41,354 nt of DNA from Bacteroidales bacterium. GTDB lineage: Bacteria > Bacteroidota > Bacteroidia > Bacteroidales > WCHB1-69. Positions 9,355 to 17,079 of this stretch are shown here, one piece after another; position 1 is the stretch's first letter; every line of letters starts with the position of its first letter. Under the pieces are notes generated by a model. It was given only the letters and a program-made list of their open reading frames with translations, was not told the DNA's origin and searched no databases. The DNA is taken from the NCBI GenBank assembly GCA_017527945.1, contig JAFXPL010000180.1, positions 1 through 41,354 of the forward strand, read 5' to 3'. The position numbers were made by a program, and so were the translations under genes.

Positions 9355-12300
9355 ATGAAAAAATTGTTATCCATTCTGTTGACTGTGCTGATCGGCGTCA
9401 GCTGTCTTTCGCTGTCGGCGCAGGTAAACACACAGTTGGTGGCCAACGGCACAGAAGGTTCCGACTACGTGCCGGTTTATGGTCTTTGGGCCGATGTCGT
9501 CCAGCACAACCAGGTCGTCTATCCCGCCGGGATGCTTTCCAACATGGTGGGCGGCGAGATCCAGAGCATGAAGTTCTTCTTCAGCAGTGCGCCGTCAAAT
9601 CAGTGGTCGGGACAGATAGCGACCTTGAGATTAGGGACCGTCACAGCCCCGATGATTACCGGCGGCAATCCGCTTCCGGCACCCGGCGCGGTGGTCTATA
9701 ACGGCTCCCTGGTGCTGTCGGGCGACACGCTGGTGTTCAACTTCAGCACGCCGTTCCTGTATGAGGGCGGCAACCTCCTGTTCGACCTGAGCCTTATGTC
9801 AGGCGGCAACTACAGCTCCGCCACCTTTGCGGGCGTTGCCTCCAACGCCGCCAGTCTCTATACCTACGACTCGTACGGCTATGAGAACAGTGATGTGGTG
9901 GACTTCATCCCGAAGACGCTGTTCGCCTTCACGGGCGGGGCCTCCTGCATCTCTCCCGACAACCTGACAATCGGCAACATCACCAGCAGCAGTGCCGCTT
10001 TTTCCTGGCATCCCAACTCCACGGGAAGCTATGAAGTGTGCGTCATCCCGCTCTCCGACGACCCCGCCGAGGCTGTCTGGACGACTGTGACGGACACTTT
10101 CCACACGTTCACGGGCCTGCTGCCGGGCACCGCCTACATGGCCTACGTGCGCACGGACTGCGGTGGCGGCGACATCAGCGCCGCGAACAACGCCATGTTC
10201 TACACCACCTGCGAGACCGTGAACGCTTTCCCCTACACGGAAGGTTTCGAGAGCGACTGGATTGCCACTGGCGTGTTCAACCAGAACAACACCGCCCCCT
10301 TGTGCTGGAGCATCTATGACGGCGGCTATGCCGAGAGCTACGCCAACTACAGCTGGCGACCGAACCAATACGACGACCAGGTGTATGAAGGGCAACACTC
10401 CGCCGTGATGTATTCGAGCAGCTATGGCGGCAGCGGCCACAACGACTGGCTGGTATCGCCGATGATAAACCTGACGAGCGGCCTGCAGGTCTCTTTCTAC
10501 GCGAAAGCCTACAGTTACTACGGAGAGCCCGACCCCGAGGAGGTCTCTGTCTGGATCTCCAACGAGAATGCCTCGCTGACCGCACCCGCCAACAACAATT
10601 CCCCGCTGCCCGGCTTCACCCGGATTTTCAACACGACCATCACCAACGGCGAGTTCCAGATCATCGAGGTGCCGCTAACCGGCTACACAGGCAACCGCTA
10701 CATCGCCCTGACCCGCGATACCATCCCCAACGACGGCTACTATCTCTGCATCGACAATTTCGCCGTGGCCGCCATTCCGGTCTGCGAGCGTCCGCACGAC
10801 TTGGATGCCGTCACCGTCGGTACCCACAGTGCCGAACTGACGTGGCAGACGGACGCCCCCACGGTGAACATTCGCTACCGCCGCGCCGACGAGACCGCTT
10901 TCAGCGTGGTGGAGGATGTCACCCTGAACAGCGACAGCGTCTATGTGCTGCAGGGACTCACCCCCGGATACCAGTATTTCTGGTATGTGGAGGGCATCTG
11001 CAGCGACGACACCCTGCTGGCTTCCGCCCAGACCCTCACCTTCAACACGGAGTGCGTGCCGACCACCCTGCCCCGCACCTGGGACTTCGAGACGAACAAC
11101 ATCGCCGGCACCGACGACTACCCGCTGCCCGCCTGCTGGAACAGGACCAACTACAACTACCCGACCGTTTACTCGTATAACGGCCTTTCCGGCAACTGTT
11201 TGGAGACCTACGGTGCCGGCGACTACTATGTCGCGCTGCCCGAGCTGGACCTGACCGACATCAGCATCCACAACCTCCAGCTCAGCTTCTGGGCCAAACT
11301 GAGCACCTACGACACCAACGGGTTCATCGTGGCGGGCGTGATGACCGACCCCGCCTCCTCCTCCACCTTCGTGCCGTTAGACACCCTTTCGGGCTTGACG
11401 GACGAATACTCGGAATACCAAGCCTACTTCACCTCTTACGACGGCATCGACGACACGGCCCGTTTCGTGGCCCTGCGCATCCATCCCGGCCAATACTCCA
11501 GTTACGGGTACAACTACGACAACACCATCTATATGGACAATGTCTCGTTGGAAGTGATTCCGACATGCGCCCGTCCGGAGAACGTCACCGTCAGCAATAT
11601 CACCACCACTTCCGTGAATGTCTCCTGGACTCCCGCCCAGGACGCGAATGAATACACCCTGTACTACATCGGCGAGGGCGAAACCGCCTACACGCAGATT
11701 GAGGATGGTCCTGTGACGGACAGCGTCTATACCCTCAGCGACCTGCTGCCCGGCACGCAATACACCCTCCTCGTGGCCTCCCTGTGCGGCGACGGGACGG
11801 AGACCAACGCCCTGCCCGTGACCTTCGTCACCAACTGCGTGGCCATTGACACGCTGCCCTACACCTGCGGCTTCGAGAGCGACTTCTTGGGCACCGACTA
11901 TCCGCTGACCCGCTGCTGGACACGCGGCAACCCGAGCTACCAGACGCCCTACTGCCAGGATTACTCTTCGCACACAGGCACGTACAAGCTCTACTTCTAC
12001 AACCCGAACACGGCGGCTCTTCCGGCACTCAACACCGACATCCCCGTCAACACGACGCAGCTCTCCCTCTACGCCCTTAGCCCTTACTCCGGCAGCATGA
12101 CCTTCCAAGTGGGCGTGATGACCGACCCGCACAACGAGAACACTTTCGTGCAGGTGGGCGGTGACCTGACGGCGAATTCCGCTTACCAGCTGTTTGAGAT
12201 TTCCTTAGACAGCTACACGGGCTCCGGCAGTTTCGTGGCGATCCGCACGACCTCTACCGGTTACCTCTATGTGGATGACGTGACTTTGGACCTGCTGCCC

Positions 12301-12825
12301 GAGTGCTCGCGTCCGCAGGCCGTGACGGCCAACGCCGTCCTCCCCACGGAAGCGGTCATCGGCTGGACCGCCAACGAGAGCCAGTCCGAATGGGAAGCCT
12401 TCTACGGCCCGGCCGGCAGCCAGCCCGACGAAGACGCTGTGGTTTCTGTCTCCACCAATCCTTTCACCATCACCGACTTGGAACCGAACACCAGCTACAC
12501 CGTCTATGTGCGCACCGTCTGCGCCGACGGCACCTCCGAGTGGTCCACCGCGTGCAACTTCATGACGTTGGGCACGATGCCGGCCGAATTGCCTTATACC
12601 TGCACCTTTGAAGACACCGTGGAGAACGCCAACTGGACGTTGGTGAACGGCAACGCTGCCAACCACTGGGTGTTCGACACCGCGGCCACCGACACAGGCT
12701 ATTCCCTCTACATCACCGACGACAGCGTCGCCAACTACCACTATTCCGGCAACTCTTCCGCCGTGTGGGCCTACCGCGACATCCAGTTCTCCGATGCCGG
12801 GGAGTTCACCCTCTCCTTTGACTGA
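9355..12825 (+). CDS. Second fibronectin III / jelly-roll T9SS protein, N-terminal part (ends at premature TGA)
   Basis: 1156 residues as read. Start 9355 opens a signal peptide (MKKLLSILLTVLIGVSCLSLSAQ); an upstream in-frame ATG at 9292 overlaps the -7 box. An N-terminal beta domain (about 24-195) resembles an internal domain of the first giant protein. It is followed by fibronectin III domains near residues 198, 476, 738 and 984, and jelly-roll modules near 292, 572, 835 and 1079. The frame stops at TGA 12823-12825 in the middle of the fourth jelly roll, after TLSFD, where related modules have an aromatic residue (LSFNW, VNFKY). The downstream frame is the same (12862-9355 is a multiple of 3) and continues the module, so this is one 2011-residue gene split by a nonsense change. 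As read, the product lacks its sorting domain and could not be anchored by T9SS. Confidence 0.88.
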   Translation: MKKLLSILLTVLIGVSCLSLSAQVNTQLVANGTEGSDYVPVYGLWADVVQHNQVVYPAGMLSNMVGGEIQSMKFFFSSAPSNQWSGQIATLRLGTVTAPMITGGNPLPAPGAVVYNGSLVLSGDTLVFNFSTPFLYEGGNLLFDLSLMSGGNYSSATFAGVASNAASLYTYDSYGYENSDVVDFIPKTLFAFTGGASCISPDNLTIGNITSSSAAFSWHPNSTGSYEVCVIPLSDDPAEAVWTTVTDTFHTFTGLLPGTAYMAYVRTDCGGGDISAANNAMFYTTCETVNAFPYTEGFESDWIATGVFNQNNTAPLCWSIYDGGYAESYANYSWRPNQYDDQVYEGQHSAVMYSSSYGGSGHNDWLVSPMINLTSGLQVSFYAKAYSYYGEPDPEEVSVWISNENASLTAPANNNSPLPGFTRIFNTTITNGEFQIIEVPLTGYTGNRYIALTRDTIPNDGYYLCIDNFAVAAIPVCERPHDLDAVTVGTHSAELTWQTDAPTVNIRYRRADETAFSVVEDVTLNSDSVYVLQGLTPGYQYFWYVEGICSDDTLLASAQTLTFNTECVPTTLPRTWDFETNNIAGTDDYPLPACWNRTNYNYPTVYSYNGLSGNCLETYGAGDYYVALPELDLTDISIHNLQLSFWAKLSTYDTNGFIVAGVMTDPASSSTFVPLDTLSGLTDEYSEYQAYFTSYDGIDDTARFVALRIHPGQYSSYGYNYDNTIYMDNVSLEVIPTCARPENVTVSNITTTSVNVSWTPAQDANEYTLYYIGEGETAYTQIEDGPVTDSVYTLSDLLPGTQYTLLVASLCGDGTETNALPVTFVTNCVAIDTLPYTCGFESDFLGTDYPLTRCWTRGNPSYQTPYCQDYSSHTGTYKLYFYNPNTAALPALNTDIPVNTTQLSLYALSPYSGSMTFQVGVMTDPHNENTFVQVGGDLTANSAYQLFEISLDSYTGSGSFVAIRTTSTGYLYVDDVTLDLLPECSRPQAVTANAVLPTEAVIGWTANESQSEWEAFYGPAGSQPDEDAVVSVSTNPFTITDLEPNTSYTVYVRTVCADGTSEWSTACNFMTLGTMPAELPYTCTFEDTVENANWTLVNGNAANHWVFDTAATDTGYSLYITDDSVANYHYSGNSSAVWAYRDIQFSDAGEFTLSFD
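12823..12825 (+). other. In-frame TGA replacing a probable TGG (Trp) codon
   Basis: The codons around it read TTT GAC TGA AGA TGC, and reading continues in the same frame on both sides without any indel. Homologous modules have Trp or Tyr at this position, so a single G-to-A change at 12825 is the simplest explanation: a true nonsense mutation, strain variation or a base-call error. Confidence 0.85.
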
Positions 12826-14560
12826 AGATGCTATGCCGAAGGCACCTGGGACAACCTGCGCGTGTTCATCGGCAACCCCGTGGCGGTGTTTAGCGGCAAC
12901 AGCAGCGACCCTGCCGGCTCCGAGTTCATCGGCACTTTCAACAGCAGCGACACCTGGCAGCATTTCAGCACCCTGTTAGACGGTTCCTACGCCAACACCG
13001 TAAAGCGCATCTATCTTTCCTGGCACAACGACGGCATCACTGAAAACCAGCCGCCGGCCGCCATCGACAACTTCTCCGTGGAGGCAGTGAGCTGCGCAAG
13101 ACCTGCCGCCCTCAGCTTCACGGAAATCAACACCGACGGCGCCACCTTGGTCATCACCCCGGCCTCCGAGAGCGATGCCCAGTGGCTGGTCTCCCTGAAC
13201 GACTCCACTTTCACGGTCACTGACCCCACCGTGGTCTTGACGAACCTGACACCCGCCACCAACTACACGGTGACCCTCCGCACGATCTGCGACGCCGGCG
13301 ACACCAGCGCGGTCACCGAGCCGGTCGTCTTCCAGACCGCCTGCCTCGTCATCAACTCCGTGCCGCAGACTTGGGACTTCGAGGGCGACAACATCGGAGG
13401 CACCTACTACAACCCGCTGCCGGTGTGCTGGAACCGCACGAACAGCACCTACCCTTACGTGTATGACTACAACGCCCTGAGCGGCTTCAGCTGCCTCTAT
13501 TTCTCCAACTCCAATGCGAACACCATCGCAGTGATGCCCGAGTTAGACGAACTCCTTGACATCCAGACCCTGCAGCTCACCTTCTACGCCAAAACCTCTG
13601 CCCTGACCACCGCGCGCTTGGAAGTGGGCGTGATGACCGACCCTGCCGATGCCAGCACCTTTGTTCCGGTGCAGAGCCTTGCTTTAGGCACCGAATATTC
13701 CACGGATCCCATCGTGGTGAACTTGACGAACTATAACGGAACCGGCCGCTATATTGCGCTGAAGAACGCCTACAACTCCTCCGCCTACACCTATTTCTAT
13801 GTGGATGACATCACCTTGCAGGAGATTCCCGCCTGCCCGCCGCCTACGGCCGTGTCAGTCAGCGGAATCACCGACAACTCCGCCGTCATCGCATGGACGG
13901 AAAACGGCGATGCCACGTCTTGGGAGATTTTGGTCGGCGATTCGCTGGTTTCCGCCGACGCCAACCCGTTCACCGTCACGAACTTGATGTCCGGTACGTA
14001 TTACTCGGTCAAAGTGCGTGCCCTCTGCGGCGGCGAAGCGACCCCGTACTCCGGCACCACCACTTTCAAGACCGAGTGTTCCAACGTCACTTCTTTCCCG
14101 TATGTGGAAGACTTCGACGGCGGCGACCTGGGCTGCTGGACCAACGAGACCATCACCAGCGAGTCTTGGACGGTCAGCGGCACCTATTCAGTCTCCGGTT
14201 TCAACAGTGCCTATTTTCCCTACACGACAGGAGCATCCGCACGTCTCGTCTCGCCGGTCTTCGAACTCACGGGTGTCACCAATCCGGCAGTCTCCTTCCA
14301 CCACAGACAATATCCTGACGGTGCCGTCGTCGATTCCGTGTCGGTGAGCTACCGGACTTCCGAGAGTGCCGAGTGGGTGCGCCTAACGGCTTTCACCACC
14401 TCCACGGGCTCGGAATTCTACCTTGACACCGTGCAACTGCCGAGCGCGACGGCCACCTACCAGATTTGTTTCACCGGCTATGGCATCTACGGTTACGGCA
14501 TCTACTTAGACGATATCACCGTGTTCAGCCTGCCCACCGACACCACTGGCCCGCAGCAGA

Positions 14561-14868
14561 CCGACCCGACCGTGGCCACCAGCGCCGCCACGGCGGTCGC
14601 GCAGACCACCGCCACGCTGAACGGCACCATCACCAACCCCGACAACGTGACCATCTCCGCCAAGGGCTTCCAGTGGAAGACCACCACGGGCGGCACCTAC
14701 CAGATGGTGAACGCCACCGGCACGGGTCTGAGCTACAACCTCACCGGCCTCACCGCCGCTACCAACTACACTTACCGCGCATTCATCACCTTCAACGGAC
14801 AGACCGTCTATGGCAACGAGATGACCTTCACGACGCTTGAGCAGGGTGTCGAGCCGTGCGACGTGCCG
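14561..14868 (+). repeat. Copy 2 of a near-identical 308-bp coding segment
   Basis: Gap-free partner of 8364-8671 encoding the DPTVAT fibronectin-like domain. The high DNA identity points to recent duplication or gene conversion between the two giant genes. Confidence 0.85.
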
Positions 14869-15191
14869 ACCGGCCTGACGGTTGCCAGCGTGGAGAACCA
14901 TGCCGTGACCGTGACCTGGGATGCCAACAGTAACGTGAACAGCTGGAACATCCGCTACCGCAAGGCCGAGACCGGTTCTTGGAGTTCTGCCACCGCCAGC
15001 ACCAACAGCTACACCATCTCCGATTTGGACGGCGACACCGACTACGAAATCCAGGTGCAGGCCGACTGCGGCGACGGCAACCAGAGCGACTGGACGACTT
15101 CCGCCACCGCACACACCACCAACGTGGGCATCAGCAATTGGATGGAGAACAGCGTGAAGGTGTTCCCGAACCCGGCCAACGACGTGGTCAA

Positions 15192-15219
15192 TGTACAATG
15201 TACAATGTACAATGTACAA
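15192..15219 (+). repeat. Heptamer array (TGTACAA x4) inside the sorting-domain coding sequence
   Basis: Four perfect TGTACAA units are translated as part of NVQCTMYNVQ at the same point of the sorting domain as in the first giant gene. The copy here is perfect; the other has one substitution. Confidence 0.92.
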
Positions 15220-15427
15220 TTAGGTGCGGATCTGCACGTGTTCGACGTGTATGGCAAATTGGTGCAGACCGTCCCGATGACGGGCGAGACCACAAGCGTC
15301 AACGTCTCCAACCTGGCCGACGGCATGTACTTCGTGCGCGTGACCACAGAGGCTGGCGCCGTAACGAAAACGTTCGTGGTGAAGAGATGATCTCGCGAAT
15401 CTTACGTAAATTCTTTATGACAATTGC

Positions 15428-15456
15428 AAAGGGAGTCCGGAAAGGGCTCCCTTTTT
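15428..15456 (+). terminator. Rho-independent terminator of the second giant gene
   Basis: An 11-bp stem (15428-15438 with 15444-15454, one G-T wobble) encloses a GGAAA loop and ends in a T run. It closely resembles the terminator at 9212. It lies 38 bases after the stop codon. Confidence 0.88.
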
Positions 15457-15665
15457 GGTTTCAGGTTTCAGGTTTCAGGTTTCAGGTTCAAAGTTCAAAG
15501 TTCAAAGTTCAAAGAGCTAAGAACTGAGAACTGAGAGCAGAAGGCTTCTTTTCCGGGAGCTAAACTTACTAAACTTACTAAACTTACTAAACCTGCTAAA
15601 CTCACTAAACCAGGTTCAAAGTTCAAGGTTCAAGGTTCAAAGTTCAAAGAGCTAAGAACTGAGAG
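15457..15665. repeat. Composite array of heptamers and nonamers
   Basis: In order: four GGTTTCA units (15457-15484); four GGTTCAA/AGTTCAA units (15485-15512); the tail AGAGCTAAGAACTGAGA with a short extension; TTCTTTTCCGGGAG; three CTAAACTTA units plus diverged ones (15560-15612); five more GGTTCAA/AGTTCAA units (15613-15647); and the tail again. It repeats the arrangement at 141-289. No gene is seen between 15391 and 15718; the last 50 bases are plain sequence up to the stop of the minus-strand gene. Confidence 0.9.
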
Positions 15666-15718
15666 CCAAAAGCCAAACACAAGATGAGGCGGCCGTTGAT
15701 TTCGGCAGCGCAGAGGGC

Positions 15719-16966
15719 TCAATATCCGAACAATGCTTGCGCTTGGTCCATCTTCTCCCGCACGGGCACGCCGAAGGGACAACGGTCCTCGCATTGGCCG
15801 CATCCCACGCAGTCGCTGGCGTGTGCGGACAGCTTCTTGTACTTGGCCGCGAGCTCGTCGCTCACCACACCGCCGTTCTGCTGCGCTTCGTCCAACAGCT
15901 CGTTCACCGCCGCGATGTCGATGCCCATCGGACAGGGAGCGCAGTGGTTGCAGTAGGTGCATCCGGTGCTGCCTGCGGTGGTTTGGGCGGTTTCCTTGCT
16001 GAGGGCGGCATTGTAGTCCTTCTCCTCGTCGGTGGCCTTCAGGTAGTGCAGGTCGGCCTCCAACTCCTCGATATTGTCGGCACCGCAGATGGCCACGGCC
16101 ACGCACGGTTTCGCCATGCAGTAGGCGATGCACTGCACCGGCGTAAGGGCGGTCTTCAGGGGCGATTTCTCCGCTTCAAGCAATTTGCCACCGCCGCCGA
16201 ACACCTTCATCACGGTGATGGCGATGTTGTGCTGGGCACAGTAGTCGTAGAGTTCCACGCGCACAGGGTCGATGCCGGGCAGCATGTTTTCGAAGCTCTT
16301 CGGGTCCCATGGGTTGTTGCCCGACAGCACACGGTCGAAAGCTGGGTTGAGGCTGAACATGATGACCTCCACGAGCCCGCTCTTCGCGGCCGCAAGAGCC
16401 ACCTCTGCGTTGTGACTGCTCATGCCGATGTGCTGGATCTTGCCCTGTTTCTTGAGGCTCTTGACATAATCCAAATAGGGGCTACCCTCCAAGGCCTTCC
16501 AATCCTCCATATTGTCGATGATGTGGATCATGCCCACCTCAATATGGTCGGTACCAAGCCGTTCAAGCAGGTCGTTGAAACCCTTCTTGCACTGTTCCAC
16601 GTCGCGGGTACGTTCGTAGCTGGAACCGTTCCACCAGCAACCCACGTGACCCTGAATCACCATCTCGTCGCGGCGGCCTTTGAGGGCGTAACCGATGTTG
16701 CTGCGCACCGTGGGGTCGGCATCGTAGATGTCAATGTAGTTCACGCCGTGGTCGAGGGCGTAGGCCATGTATTCCCGGGCTTCGGCGGTATCCATTTTCC
16801 CGAACGCGCCGCATCCGATGCCGATCTCGCCGACGCGGATGCCGGTACTGCCGAGGGTGCGGTAGGCCATGTCGGGATTCTCCTTGAAAGCCGACTTTTT
16901 CTGGCAAGAAAAACACAAAACCAACAGGCAGACAGCCAACAATGCGATAACAGTATTTCTATTCAT
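15719..16966 (-). CDS. Lipoprotein aldo/keto reductase with ferredoxin tail, catalytic residues missing
   Basis: 415 residues. The N terminus (MNRNTVIALLAVCLLVLCFSC) is a lipoprotein signal with Cys21 as the likely lipidated residue, so the protein should sit outside the cytoplasm. Residues 35-330 follow the aldo/keto reductase barrel (YRTLGSTGIRVGEIGIG, GVNYIDIYDADP, IHIID). The C terminus has two 4Fe-4S motifs: Cys336, 339, 342, 345 and Cys386, 389, 392, 396. Of the family's Asp-Tyr-Lys-His tetrad, Asp79 and His148 remain, but the Tyr position aligns with Asp84 and the Lys position with Gly106. It may therefore not be an ordinary NADPH reductase. It is transcribed toward the composite repeat and shares a 110-bp divergent region with the AAA-ATPase-like gene. 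The physiological substrate is unknown. Confidence 0.88.
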   Translation of the reverse strand: MNRNTVIALLAVCLLVLCFSCQKKSAFKENPDMAYRTLGSTGIRVGEIGIGCGAFGKMDTAEAREYMAYALDHGVNYIDIYDADPTVRSNIGYALKGRRDEMVIQGHVGCWWNGSSYERTRDVEQCKKGFNDLLERLGTDHIEVGMIHIIDNMEDWKALEGSPYLDYVKSLKKQGKIQHIGMSSHNAEVALAAAKSGLVEVIMFSLNPAFDRVLSGNNPWDPKSFENMLPGIDPVRVELYDYCAQHNIAITVMKVFGGGGKLLEAEKSPLKTALTPVQCIAYCMAKPCVAVAICGADNIEELEADLHYLKATDEEKDYNAALSKETAQTTAGSTGCTYCNHCAPCPMGIDIAAVNELLDEAQQNGGVVSDELAAKYKKLSAHASDCVGCGQCEDRCPFGVPVREKMDQAQALFGY

Positions 16967-16991
16967 ATTTCCGTTTTTTTAATTTTGACGG

Positions 16992-16999
16992 CAAAGGTA
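16992..16999 (-). promoter_or_regulatory. -7 box of the lipoprotein aldo/keto reductase
   Basis: Minus strand reads TACCTTTGCCG, which fits the extended TAYYTTTGCCG form seen repeatedly in this window. It lies about 25 bases before the start codon. Confidence 0.55.
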
Positions 17000-17051
17000 C
17001 AATTTTTTTCCGAAACGGACATAAACTGGCAGGCACTATTTGCAATTTGTG

Positions 17052-17059
17052 TATCTTTG
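17052..17059 (+). promoter_or_regulatory. -7 box of the AAA-ATPase-like gene
   Basis: TATCTTTGCCGC fits the extended consensus, 20 bases before the start codon at 17080. It forms a divergent promoter pair with the box at 16992-16999. Confidence 0.55.
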
Positions 17060-17079
17060 CCGCGTCTAAACCGTCCGCT

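Larger units (their letters stand above)
12862..15390 (+). pseudogene. C-terminal part of the second fibronectin III / jelly-roll T9SS protein
   Basis: Continuation in the same frame after the TGA at 12823; residues between 12826 and 12861 also fit the module. 12862 is only the first GTG, with no signal peptide or ribosome site, so separate translation is unlikely and would give a cytoplasmic fragment. It completes the split jelly roll, then carries fibronectin III domains (CARPAALSF, CPPPTAVSV), two more jelly rolls (VPQTWDFEGD, FPYVEDFDGG), a DPTVAT fibronectin-like domain, a last fibronectin domain (CDVPTGLTV), and a T9SS type A sorting domain (VFPNPAND, DVYGKLV, GMYFVRV) almost identical to that of the first giant protein. 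Full function needs the TGA to be an error, reverted or read through. Confidence 0.8.

Noticed and set aside
12823..12825. TGA read as Trp or selenocysteine by recoding
   Set aside because: TGG is used for Trp throughout and other genes end at TGA (for example 15390 and 41218). No obvious selenocysteine hairpin or Cys-homologous position is seen; related modules have an aromatic residue here. A point change or error is simpler.
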